DNA from: Vibrio metoecus
GTDB taxonomy: Bacteria > Pseudomonadota > Gammaproteobacteria > Enterobacterales > Vibrionaceae
DNA: 64,000 nucleotides
Assembly (NCBI RefSeq): GCF_000696385.1
Contig: NZ_JJMN01000064.1
Span: forward strand, 124,001 to 188,000
Direction of reading: 5' to 3'
A program made the position numbers and the translations under genes. The notes beneath the pieces were generated by a model. It ran no database searches, was not told where the DNA came from, and saw nothing but the letters and a program-made list of their open reading frames with translations. Each line of letters begins with the position of its first letter. The stretch's first letter is position 1. Shown here piece by piece: positions 1-7,983 of this stretch.

Positions 1-606
1 TTGAGTTTCGCCAGAGAGCAGAGCTGTCATCGCAGAGCCGCCCGCATCATAAGCCACGTAACGCACTTCTTTTGGATCCAAGCCTTGGCCTTTAAAGGCC
101 GCCGCTGCCACTAAGTGGTCCATACTGCCGCGCGCAGAACCACCTGCGATTTTAATTTGTTTTGGGTTGGCTTTGAAATCTGCGACCACTTGTTCCCAAG
201 AGGTGTATTTCGAATCGCCCGCCACGACGAAAGCACCGTAGTCAGACACGATTTCGGCGACTGGAGTTAAGTCACGGAAGGATTGTGGGAAAACCCCAGA
301 CAGTGAACGGATAACAATCGGCGTTGAGTTTACCATCAGCGTATCTTGTTGACGCTCTGCCGTTTCAATCATGTGTGCAATCGCTTTACCGCCACCGCCA
401 CCAGACAGGTTTTGGTAAGAGGCGTTTTCGATTAGCTTAGCTTTCATTAGCGCATCACCAGTAGCGCGCGCAGTCATATCCCAACCGCCACCAGCACCAC
501 CGGGTACAATAAAGTGGATTTTTTCAATGTCAGCCGCGAGAGAGGAGAAAGAAAAAGTAGCGGCCAGCATGGCGGCGGTGAGAGAAGGTTTAAAAAACTT
601 CAACAT
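1..606 (-). CDS. tctC: TctC-family tripartite tricarboxylate transporter substrate-binding protein (3' end beyond window)
   Basis: The minus strand reads open from ATG at 606 to the window edge (202 codons, C-terminus missing). It begins with a Sec signal peptide (basic start, hydrophobic stretch, SSLAAD cleavage region at about residues 20-26), then IHFIVPGGAGGGWD, the ligand-loop motif of TctC/Bug proteins, and GGSARGSMDHL further on. These periplasmic proteins deliver tri- or dicarboxylates to a TctAB membrane pair, which would lie outside the window. AAGGAA stands 8 bases before the ATG. It is divergent from the propionate operon, so a citrate or methylcitrate ligand is plausible, but that is inference from position. 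The family assignment is firm; the substrate is unknown. Confidence 0.85.
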   Translation of the reverse strand, partial: MLKFFKPSLTAAMLAATFSFSSLAADIEKIHFIVPGGAGGGWDMTARATGDALMKAKLIENASYQNLSGGGGGKAIAHMIETAERQQDTLMVNSTPIVIRSLSGVFPQSFRDLTPVAEIVSDYGAFVVAGDSKYTSWEQVVADFKANPKQIKIAGGSARGSMDHLVAAAAFKGQGLDPKEVRYVAYDAGGSAMTALLSGETQ

Positions 607-1142
607 GTTTCACGTTCCTTATGTCGGCGCATCATACTGCACGTTGATGCTTATTTTTTTGTGTTATCCCTTGCGATGCAGAGAAAGCGTTCAAGTTCGC
701 ATCCACAAAGCTAGGTGAAAAGTGGAGAGCACGATAGGCTGACCACTGCTACCGATGACTTGGTATGTGTTAAGGTTAAAAACCTGTTAAGGAAATGTCT
801 CCAATCCGTCAATAAAAACAATATTGGGCATAAAGGGGATTTTGTTCATAAAGTTCACGTTGTCGCCGAGGCTTAATTTTTAAGTTGAGGCAAGCTGCAT
901 GGTGTAGACAGTGTGCTGTTGTTTGTCTCAAGCCATAAAATTGAATGTTTATTCTTATCTATTTGTTTTTAAGGTTTTTATTGTAGTTTTTTTCTTTTGA
1001 GTTGGTTTTATACCTTAGTCTAAAGTGTCGACAATTTACTTGATTGTCGACACTTTGTTGGGCTACTTTTTCATCAGACCGAATTGTTATTAATAAGTGC
1101 CTAGGTACATAGAGCTAGGTGCGATAGTGGGAATTACGATTG
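607..1142. other. Intergenic regulatory region between tctC and the GntR/prp operon
   Basis: This 536-base AT-rich divergent spacer has no convincing gene. Its one clear element is the inverted repeat at 1022-1056. No sigma-54 promoter is evident, which fits a GntR-type rather than an enhancer-type propionate regulator. Confidence 0.6.
1022..1056. promoter_or_regulatory. Inverted repeat with two GTCGAC cores, candidate GntR operator
   Basis: The arms AAAGTGTCGACAA (1022-1034) and TTGTCGACACTTT (1044-1056) are perfect 13-base inverted repeats around a 9-base spacer. Each arm also carries its own palindromic core TGTCGACA, so the element can be read as two dimer sites centred 19 bp apart. FadR-type GntR regulators bind short palindromes with GT and AC half-sites, and the regulator gene starts about 90 bases downstream. 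Autoregulation and control of the prp operon is inference. Confidence 0.6.
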
Positions 1143-1847
1143 ATGAAAAGCAGTACTTTATCTCGTCAGCCGAGCACAGAAAAAGAAAGCACCAAATCAG
1201 AGAACCTAACCGAATATCTGATTGAAGCCATTGTGGAAGGGCAGCTCGTGCCGGGCTGTAAAATCTCTGAACCTGAACTTGCCAAACAATTTCAAGTCAG
1301 CCGCGGCCCACTGCGCGAAGCGTTAATGCGAGTCGAAGGGCTTGGGCTGATTGAACGCATTCCGCATATCGGTGCGCGAGTGACTCAGCTTTCACCCACC
1401 AAATTGGTCGAGTTGTATGCAGTGCGTGAAGCACTGGAAGGCATGGCTGCAAGGCTAGCGGCACGCAATATTACCGAAATCGAACTCGCGGGCTTAGAAA
1501 GCCTATTGTCGACACATTCCACTCATATCGATCAGGTCGAGGGCGCTTCTTACTTTCACCAGCAGGGCGATTTCGATTTCCACTACCGAATTATTCAAGC
1601 CAGCCGCAATCAGCAGCTGATTGGCTTGCTGTGTGATGAGCTTTACCACTTATTGCGCATGTATCGTTACCAATCGCCGCGTTCGCATTCACGTCCAGTC
1701 GAAGCGTTGGAAGAACACAAATTTATTCTGCGTGCGATCCGCCAACGGGATGAAGAGTTGGCCGAAATGCTGATGCGTCGCCACATCTCGCGCAGTCGTC
1801 AATTGATCGAACAACACATAGTGCTGGATGCCCAACAACAAGGTTAA
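1143..1847 (+). CDS. GntR-family (FadR/FCD subfamily) transcriptional regulator of the prp operon
   Basis: The product is 234 residues from ATG 1143; a TTG directly before it at 1140 is an alternative start. The N-terminal winged helix (about 18-85) has [20 protein letters not shown] followed by [13 protein letters not shown], the GntR signature. The C-terminal FCD effector domain (about 95-225) keeps the metal-site pattern with [19 protein letters not shown] and RRHISRSR. It lies 10 bases before prpB on the same strand, so it is probably the pathway regulator sensing a methylcitrate-cycle intermediate. This class replaces the sigma-54 activator PrpR of enterics. A third TTGTCGACAC site lies inside its own coding region at 1506. 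Confidence 0.88.
   Translation: MKSSTLSRQPSTEKESTKSENLTEYLIEAIVEGQLVPGCKISEPELAKQFQVSRGPLREALMRVEGLGLIERIPHIGARVTQLSPTKLVELYAVREALEGMAARLAARNITEIELAGLESLLSTHSTHIDQVEGASYFHQQGDFDFHYRIIQASRNQQLIGLLCDELYHLLRMYRYQSPRSHSRPVEALEEHKFILRAIRQRDEELAEMLMRRHISRSRQLIEQHIVLDAQQQG
1506..1515. promoter_or_regulatory. Intragenic copy of the TTGTCGACAC site
   Basis: The ten bases TTGTCGACAC are identical to the right arm of the upstream inverted repeat and sit about 360 bases into the regulator gene. It could be an auxiliary operator or chance; no function is shown. Confidence 0.3.
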
Positions 1848-1857
1848 GGAGAATCCC

Positions 1858-2754
1858 ATGAGTTTAAGTCCTGGCGCCAAATTCAGGCTGGCAGTGAAAA
1901 CCCATCATCCGTTACAAATCGTCGGCACGATTAACCCTTATTGCGCCATGATGGCGAAAAGTATCGGCCATCAAGCGATTTATCTCTCTGGCGGTGGCAT
2001 TGCCAATGCTTCGTACGGCTTGCCGGATTTGGGCATCACCACACTCAATGACGTGTTGGTAGATGTGGAACGCATCACCAACGCCTGCGATTTGCCTTTG
2101 CTGGTGGATATTGATACCGGATTTGGCGGTGCATTTAACATTGCTCGCACCATCAAAGCGATGGAAAAAGCCGGAGCCGCAGCAGTGCACATGGAAGATC
2201 AGGTGGCGCAAAAACGCTGTGGCCATCGTCCGAATAAAGCGATTGTTAGCCAGCAAGAGATGGTGGATCGCGTCAAAGCCGCAGTGGATGCGCGCATCAA
2301 TCCTGAGTTTGTGATCATGGCGCGCACCGATGCCTTAGCGGTAGAAGGCATGGACAGCGCAATTGAGCGTGCGATTGCTTGTGTGGAAGCGGGCGCGGAC
2401 ATGATTTTCCCTGAAGCCATGACCGAACTGAAACAGTACGAGCAGTTCTCGACGGCACTGCGCAGTGCCACAGGTAAACATGTACCGATTTTGGCCAACA
2501 TTACTGAGTTCGGTCAGACTCCCCTGTATAGCGGTGAACAACTGGCGGCGGTGAATGTGGATATGGTGCTGTACCCCCTCAGCGCTTTCCGCGCCATGAA
2601 TAAGGCGGCAGAAAATGTGTATCGCCACTTGCTGGAACACGGTAATCAGGAAGCGCTGCTCGATCAAATGCAAACGCGCAAAGAGCTTTACGCCTACCTG
2701 CATTACCACGAATACGAAGACAAGCTGGATCAGCTGTTTTCACAACCCTCTTAA
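1858..2754 (+). CDS. prpB: Methylisocitrate lyase PrpB
   Basis: The product is 298 residues. It cleaves 2-methylisocitrate to pyruvate and succinate, the last step of the methylcitrate cycle. It belongs to the isocitrate lyase/PEP mutase TIM-barrel superfamily: YLSGGGIAN near the start, [11 protein letters not shown] with Mg-binding acidic residues, the catalytic KRCGH loop at about residues 118-122, and IMARTDA. Length matches the family (about 295). ATG 1858 is preceded by AAGGAGAA at a good distance; a longer reading from further upstream would overlap the regulator and is unlikely. First enzyme gene of the operon. Confidence 0.96.
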   Translation: MSLSPGAKFRLAVKTHHPLQIVGTINPYCAMMAKSIGHQAIYLSGGGIANASYGLPDLGITTLNDVLVDVERITNACDLPLLVDIDTGFGGAFNIARTIKAMEKAGAAAVHMEDQVAQKRCGHRPNKAIVSQQEMVDRVKAAVDARINPEFVIMARTDALAVEGMDSAIERAIACVEAGADMIFPEAMTELKQYEQFSTALRSATGKHVPILANITEFGQTPLYSGEQLAAVNVDMVLYPLSAFRAMNKAAENVYRHLLEHGNQEALLDQMQTRKELYAYLHYHEYEDKLDQLFSQPS

Positions 2755-2851
2755 GTCGAGGGAAGCCCAAGGAAAACAAACCCCTCTCTTATGTTTGACA
2801 GCCAATGTGGCTGCGTGAGTAAGAGAACATTAAATCCAATAACGTGAAATT

Positions 2852-2914
2852 GCTCTCCTAAAACACCCGAAGGTGGACACTAAGAGGTCGGTGCGCTAGC
2901 ACCAAAAGGAGAGC
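2852..2914 (+). other. Predicted stem-loop leader upstream of prpC
   Basis: GCTCTCCT (2852-2859) pairs with AGGAGAGC (2907-2914), enclosing a second perfect hairpin GGTGC-GCTA-GCACC (2890-2903). The right arm ties up one AGGAG run just before the likely ribosome-binding site (AAAAGGAG, 2918-2925). The fold could tune translation or protect the processed end of the prpC message; this was read by eye only. Confidence 0.4.
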
Positions 2915-2931
2915 CAGAAAAGGAGTTCGAC

Positions 2932-4066
2932 ATGTCTGCTGCAAAAGAGTTAGGCGGAGCAGGGCTGCGCGGCCAAAGCGCGGGAAGCACCGCTTTGAGT
3001 ACTGTGGGAAAAACGGGAACCGGGTTAACCTACCGTGGTTACGACATTACCGATTTGGCCCATCATGCTCAATTCGAAGAGGTCGCGCACCTGCTATTGG
3101 TGGGGCATCTACCAACGCAAGCCGAGCTGGATCAGTACAAAACTCGTTTGATTGGCCTGCGCGGTTTACCCGAAAAACTTAAACAAGCACTGGAATTGAT
3201 CCCTGCTGAAGCGCATCCGATGGATGTGATGCGCACGGGCTGCTCCATTCTTGGCAACCTTGAGCCTGAACATACCTTCGCTGAGCAACAAGCGGCGACC
3301 GAGCGTATGTTGGCGCTGTTTCCGGCGATTATTTGTTACTGGTATCGCTTCAGTCATGACGGGGTGCGTATTGATACCGCCGATCAAAGTGAAGATTCGA
3401 TTGGCGGCTATTTCCTCAAAATGCTCACTGGCCAAGTGCCGAGCGAGCTGTTCAAAAAAGTGATGCACTGCTCGCTCACTCTGTACGCCGAGCATGAATT
3501 CAATGCTTCTACCTTTGCGGCAAGAGTCTGTGCGTCAACCTTGTCGGATATTCACTCTTGTGTGACAGGCGCGATTGGTACGCTACGCGGGCCTTTGCAT
3601 GGTGGAGCGAATGAAGCTGCGATGGCGATGATTGAGCAGTGGCGCAGTGCCGATGAAGCGGAAGCGGGCATCATGCGCATGTTGGCGAACAAAGAGAAAA
3701 TCATGGGCTTTGGCCACGCGATTTATCGTGAGAGTGACCCACGCAATGCCTTAATCAAAGAGTGGTCGAAGGCGCTTTCTGAAGCGGTGGGGGATTCTCA
3801 TCTCTACGCCGTCTCTGAGCGTGTGGAAGCGGTGATGAAGCGCGAGAAAGATCTGTTCTGTAATGCGGACTTCTTCCACGCTTCGGCCTATCACTTTATG
3901 GGCATTCCGACCAAATTGTTTACACCAATCTTTGTAGATGAGCCGTTTAACCGGCTGGGCGGCGCATGTTTATGAGCAGCGTGCCAACAACCGAATTATT
4001 CGCCCAAGTGCGGATTATGTGGGGCCTGAGCATCAAACTTGGCTGCCGATTGAACAGCGTGGCTAA
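2932..4066 (+). CDS. prpC: 2-Methylcitrate synthase PrpC (frame break near the 3' end)
   Basis: It condenses propionyl-CoA with oxaloacetate to 2-methylcitrate. Citrate synthase family residues are present: LHGGANEAAM and GFGHAIYRESDPR carry the catalytic histidines. The first frame stops at 3975 with an aberrant tail. One surplus base at about 3934-3937 explains this: without it the reading continues as MSRLTGWAAHVYEQ through IIRPSADYVGPEHQTWLPIE, the normal PrpC C-terminus, to TAA at 4064-4066. The restored product is 377 residues, the usual family length. ATG 2932 follows AAAAGGAG. If the extra base were real, the active-site C-terminus would be lost and propionate use should fail; a sequencing error is more likely. 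Confidence 0.9.
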
Positions 4067-4083
4067 CACTGAACAAGTACAAC

Positions 4084-4104
4084 GAACCCTCCAGTGGAGG
4101 GTTC
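4084..4104 (+). other. Perfect hairpin between prpC and acnD
   Basis: GAACCCTCC - AGT - GGAGGGTTC forms a 9-bp stem with a three-base loop. No U-run follows, so it is not a standard terminator. An intra-operon RNA stabiliser or processing site is the simplest reading. Confidence 0.5.
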
Positions 4105-4161
4105 AGAGCCATTTGAATGGCCAGCAGCATCTTTTAGTTCCTAAGCAATGGAAGCAAAAAC

Positions 4162-6768
4162 ATGAACAGTCTGTATCGTAAAGCCTTATCGCAAAGCCCT
4201 GCGCAATCTCAGGTCGATTTTTTTGATACGCGCGCGGCGGTCGAGGCGTTAAAACCGGGCGCATACCAAACTTTGCCTTACACGGCACGTATTCTGGCCG
4301 AAAACTTGGTTCGCCGCTGCCCACCGGAACAATTGAGCGAAAGTCTGCTGCAAATTATCGAGCGTAAACGCGATCTTGATTTCCCTTGGTATCCCGCGCG
4401 TGTGGTGTGCCACGATATTCTCGGCCAAACCGCGCTGGTCGATTTGGCGGGCTTGCGTGATGCGATTGCCGAACAAGGCGGCGACCCCGCGCAAGTCAAT
4501 CCTGTCGTAGAAACTCAGTTGATTGTTGATCACTCGCTGGCGGTGGAATATTCCGGCTGCGATCCTGATGCGTTTGAGAAAAACCGCGCGGTGGAAGACA
4601 GACGCAACGAAGATCGCTTCCACTTTATCGAGTGGTGCAAAACCGCGTTTAAAAACGTCAGTGTGATCCCTGCCGGTAACGGCATCATGCACCAGATCAA
4701 CCTCGAAAAAATGTCGCCGGTGATACAGGTGAAAGAGGGCGTGGCTTTCCCTGATTCTTGCGTAGGCACAGATAGCCATACGCCGCACGTTGATGCACTC
4801 GGTGTGCTGGCAATTGGTGTGGGCGGCCTTGAAGCGGAAACCGTAATGCTCGGTCGGCCTTCCATGATGCGCTTGCCAGATATTGTCGGTGTGAAACTGA
4901 CCGGAGCGCGCCAACCGGGCATTACCGCAACCGATATTGTGTTGGCCTTAACCGAATTTCTGCGCCGCGAGCGCGTGGTCTCGGCCTATCTGGAATTTTT
5001 TGGCGAAGGGGCGAAAGCGCTAACCATCGGCGATCGCGCGACCATCTCCAATATGACGCCGGAATACGGCGCGACTGCCGGCATGTTCTACATTGATGAA
5101 CAGACCATTCAATATTTAAAACTGACTGGCCGCGAGCCAGAGCAAGTCGCTTTGGTTGAAAGCTATGCCAAAGCCGCAGGTTTATGGGCTGACAGCTTAG
5201 AGCATGCTGAATACGAACGTGTGCTTGGGTTTGATCTCTCCAGCGTTGAGCGCAATTTGGCGGGGCCTTCCAATCCACATCGCCGCTTACCAACGAAAGA
5301 ACTCAGTGCGCGCGGCATTGCGATACCTGCTCGGCAACGAGAAGCACAACAAACAGAGGGCTTGATGCACGATGGCGCAGTGATCATCGCCGCCATCACT
5401 TCCTGCACCAACACCAGTAACCCGCGCAACGTGGTTGCGGCAGGGCTACTCGCCAAAAAAGCTAATCAGCTCGGCCTTAAACGTCAACCTTGGGTGAAAA
5501 CCTCTTTCGCGCCCGGCTCGAAAGTCGCCAAATTGTATTTGCAAGAAGCTGGGCTGCTCTCTGAACTTGAACAGCTCGGTTTTGGTATTGTGGCGTATGC
5601 CTGTACCACCTGTAACGGTATGAGTGGCGCGCTCGACCCTGCCATTCAACAAGAAATTATTGAGCGCGATCTCTATGCTACGGCGGTACTGTCTGGTAAC
5701 CGCAATTTTGATGGCCGTATCCATCCATATGCCAAGCAAGCGTTTTTGGCTTCGCCGCCGCTGGTGGTGGCTTATGCGATAGCAGGCACGATGCGCTTTG
5801 ATATTGAGCGTGACGCGCTGGGTCACGATGCGCAAGGCAAGCCGATTTATCTCAATGACTTATGGCCAAGTGATGAAGAGATTGATGCAGTCGTCGGCCG
5901 CGCGGTCAAGCCGGAGCAGTTCAAGCAGATCTATATCCAGATGTTTAAACTCGATGAGACGCAAAGCGCGAGCTCACCGCTGTATGACTGGCGGCCGATG
6001 AGTACGTATATTCGCCGCCCACCGTATTGGGAAGGAGCGCTCGCGGCACCGCGCACCTTGAAAGCGATGCGACCACTGGCGATTTTGGGTGACAACATCA
6101 CCACGGATCATTTATCGCCCTCCAATGCCATTTTAGCGAGCAGCGCGGCAGGCGAATACCTAACTAAAATGGGTGTGCCGGAGGAAGATTTTAACTCTTA
6201 CGCCACCCACCGCGGCGATCACCTGACTGCGCAGCGCGCGACGTTTGCCAACCCGAAACTGTTTAACGAAATGGTTAAAGAAAACGGGCAAATCAAGCAA
6301 GGTTCTCTCGCGCGTATTGAGCCGGAAGGCAAAGTAACCCGCATGTGGGAAGCGATTGAAACTTACATGAACCGCAAACAACCGCTGATTGTGATTGCGG
6401 GAGCGGATTATGGGCAAGGTTCATCCCGCGACTGGGCGGCTAAAGGTGTGCGTTTAGCCGGCGTTGAAGCGATTGTTGCCGAAGGCTTTGAGCGCATTCA
6501 CCGCACCAACTTAGTCGGTATGGGCGTACTACCGTTGGAGTTTAAATCAGGTGTCAATCGCCACTCGTTAGCGTTGGATGGCACTGAGCTGTTTGATGTG
6601 GTGGGTGAGATCAAACCTGGTGCCGATTTAGCCCTAGTCGTGACCAGACAAAACGGCGAGAAGCTGGATGTGGCGGTGACGTGTCGTTTGGACACGGCCG
6701 ATGAAGTGCACGTATACCAAGCGGGTGGCGTGTTGCAACGCTTCGCGCAAGACTTTTTGGCGCAGTAG
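4162..6768 (+). CDS. acnD: Fe/S-dependent 2-methylcitrate dehydratase AcnD
   Basis: The product is 868 residues, in the AcnD/aconitase A family. It dehydrates 2-methylcitrate, working with PrpF in place of the cofactor-free PrpD. The cluster ligands appear in SCTNTSNPRNVV and CTTCNGMSG; other aconitase motifs are VGGLEAETVMLGRP, NRNFDGRIHP, DNITTDHLSPSNAI and GQGSSRDWAAKGVRLAGV, followed by a C-terminal swivel domain. The start at 4162 has only a weak GGAAG site. It is followed after 8 bases by prpF, its obligate partner. No prpD gene is in the window. Confidence 0.95.
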   Translation: MNSLYRKALSQSPAQSQVDFFDTRAAVEALKPGAYQTLPYTARILAENLVRRCPPEQLSESLLQIIERKRDLDFPWYPARVVCHDILGQTALVDLAGLRDAIAEQGGDPAQVNPVVETQLIVDHSLAVEYSGCDPDAFEKNRAVEDRRNEDRFHFIEWCKTAFKNVSVIPAGNGIMHQINLEKMSPVIQVKEGVAFPDSCVGTDSHTPHVDALGVLAIGVGGLEAETVMLGRPSMMRLPDIVGVKLTGARQPGITATDIVLALTEFLRRERVVSAYLEFFGEGAKALTIGDRATISNMTPEYGATAGMFYIDEQTIQYLKLTGREPEQVALVESYAKAAGLWADSLEHAEYERVLGFDLSSVERNLAGPSNPHRRLPTKELSARGIAIPARQREAQQTEGLMHDGAVIIAAITSCTNTSNPRNVVAAGLLAKKANQLGLKRQPWVKTSFAPGSKVAKLYLQEAGLLSELEQLGFGIVAYACTTCNGMSGALDPAIQQEIIERDLYATAVLSGNRNFDGRIHPYAKQAFLASPPLVVAYAIAGTMRFDIERDALGHDAQGKPIYLNDLWPSDEEIDAVVGRAVKPEQFKQIYIQMFKLDETQSASSPLYDWRPMSTYIRRPPYWEGALAAPRTLKAMRPLAILGDNITTDHLSPSNAILASSAAGEYLTKMGVPEEDFNSYATHRGDHLTAQRATFANPKLFNEMVKENGQIKQGSLARIEPEGKVTRMWEAIETYMNRKQPLIVIAGADYGQGSSRDWAAKGVRLAGVEAIVAEGFERIHRTNLVGMGVLPLEFKSGVNRHSLALDGTELFDVVGEIKPGADLALVVTRQNGEKLDVAVTCRLDTADEVHVYQAGGVLQRFAQDFLAQ

Positions 6769-6776
6769 GAGGCTGT

Positions 6777-7979
6777 ATGAGCGAGACAGTGTCACAAATT
6801 CGTATTCCAGCCACCTACATGCGCGGCGGAACTAGCAAAGGGGTGTTTTTCCGTCTGAACGATTTGCCGGTTGAAGCGCAGCTTCCCGGTGCTGCCCGTG
6901 ATGCTCTGTTGCTGAGAGTGATTGGTAGCCCTGACCCTTACGGCAAGCAGATTGACGGCATGGGCGGCGCGACATCGAGCACCAGCAAAACCGTGATTGT
7001 CAGTGCCAGTTCGCGCACTGATCACGATGTAGATTATCTGTTCGGGCAAGTGGCGATAGATAAACCGTTTGTCGATTGGAGCGGAAACTGCGGCAATCTT
7101 TCCGCTGCGGTGGGGCCGTTTGCGATCCACGCGGGGCTGATTCCCGCTGAGCGGATTCCGCACAATGGTGTGGTGGCGGTGAAAGTGTGGCAGGCCAACA
7201 TCAGCAAAACCATTGTGGTGCATGTACCGATTGTCAATGGCGCGGTGCAGGAGTGCGGTGAATTTGAACTCGATGGCGTGACCTTTCCGGCTGCCGAAGT
7301 GCAGGTCGATTTTGTGGATCCTGCGGATGATAGCGGCGCCATGTTCCCAACTGGTAATGTGATGGATGATTTGCAAGTGCCGGGTATCGGCACGTTCAAC
7401 GCCACTTTCATCAACTCGGGCATTCCAACCATTTTTGTCGATGCCGAAGCGCTCGGTTATCAAGGTACTGAGCTGCAAGATGCGATCAACAGTGATCCAC
7501 AAGCTTTGGCGAAGTTTGAAACGCTGCGCGCGTATGGCGCACTGAAAATGGGGCTGATTGAGCGCATTGAAGAAGCGCAAAACCGTCAGCACACACCGAA
7601 AATTGCTTTTGTCAGCGGCGCGAAAAGTTACCTCGCTTCAAGCGGTAAGCCAGTCGAAGCGGATTCGGTGGATCTGTTGGTGCGCGCGCTCTCTATGGGC
7701 AAACTGCATCACGCCATGATGGGCACGGCCGCTGTGGCGATTGCCTCCGCAGCAGCAGTAACGGGCACGTTGGTCAATTTGGCCGCGGGGGGCGGTGAGC
7801 GTACGTCGGTCACCTTTGGTCATCCCTCCGGCACCTTAAAAGTGGGAGCGAAAGCCAAGCAAAGCGAGCAAGGGTGGCAAATTGAGCGCGCGATCATGAG
7901 TCGCAGCGCCAGAATTTTAATGGAAGGATGGGTACGCGTTCCCGCAAATTACGCTGCCCTCAGTGAGAGCAAGGAGTAA
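6777..7979 (+). CDS. prpF: AcnD-accessory protein PrpF (2-methylaconitate cis-trans isomerase)
   Basis: The product is 400 residues. PrpF isomerises the trans-2-methylaconitate made by AcnD to the cis form that aconitase can hydrate; it is a diaminopimelate-epimerase-like fold. Visible family motifs are YMRGGTSKGVFF at the N-terminus, GMGGATSSTSK, and DWSGNCGNLSAAVGPFAI with the conserved cysteine. TAGGAGG precedes the ATG. It lies between acnD and prpE with gaps of 8 and 4 bases, so the operon is tightly coupled. Confidence 0.94.
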   Translation: MSETVSQIRIPATYMRGGTSKGVFFRLNDLPVEAQLPGAARDALLLRVIGSPDPYGKQIDGMGGATSSTSKTVIVSASSRTDHDVDYLFGQVAIDKPFVDWSGNCGNLSAAVGPFAIHAGLIPAERIPHNGVVAVKVWQANISKTIVVHVPIVNGAVQECGEFELDGVTFPAAEVQVDFVDPADDSGAMFPTGNVMDDLQVPGIGTFNATFINSGIPTIFVDAEALGYQGTELQDAINSDPQALAKFETLRAYGALKMGLIERIEEAQNRQHTPKIAFVSGAKSYLASSGKPVEADSVDLLVRALSMGKLHHAMMGTAAVAIASAAAVTGTLVNLAAGGGERTSVTFGHPSGTLKVGAKAKQSEQGWQIERAIMSRSARILMEGWVRVPANYAALSESKE

Positions 7980-7983
7980 TGCG

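Noticed and set aside
4249..4914. Long open frames antisense to acnD, prpF, prpE and hmgA
   Set aside because: They are shadows of GC-rich conserved genes on the plus strand, with no ribosome sites or family motifs.
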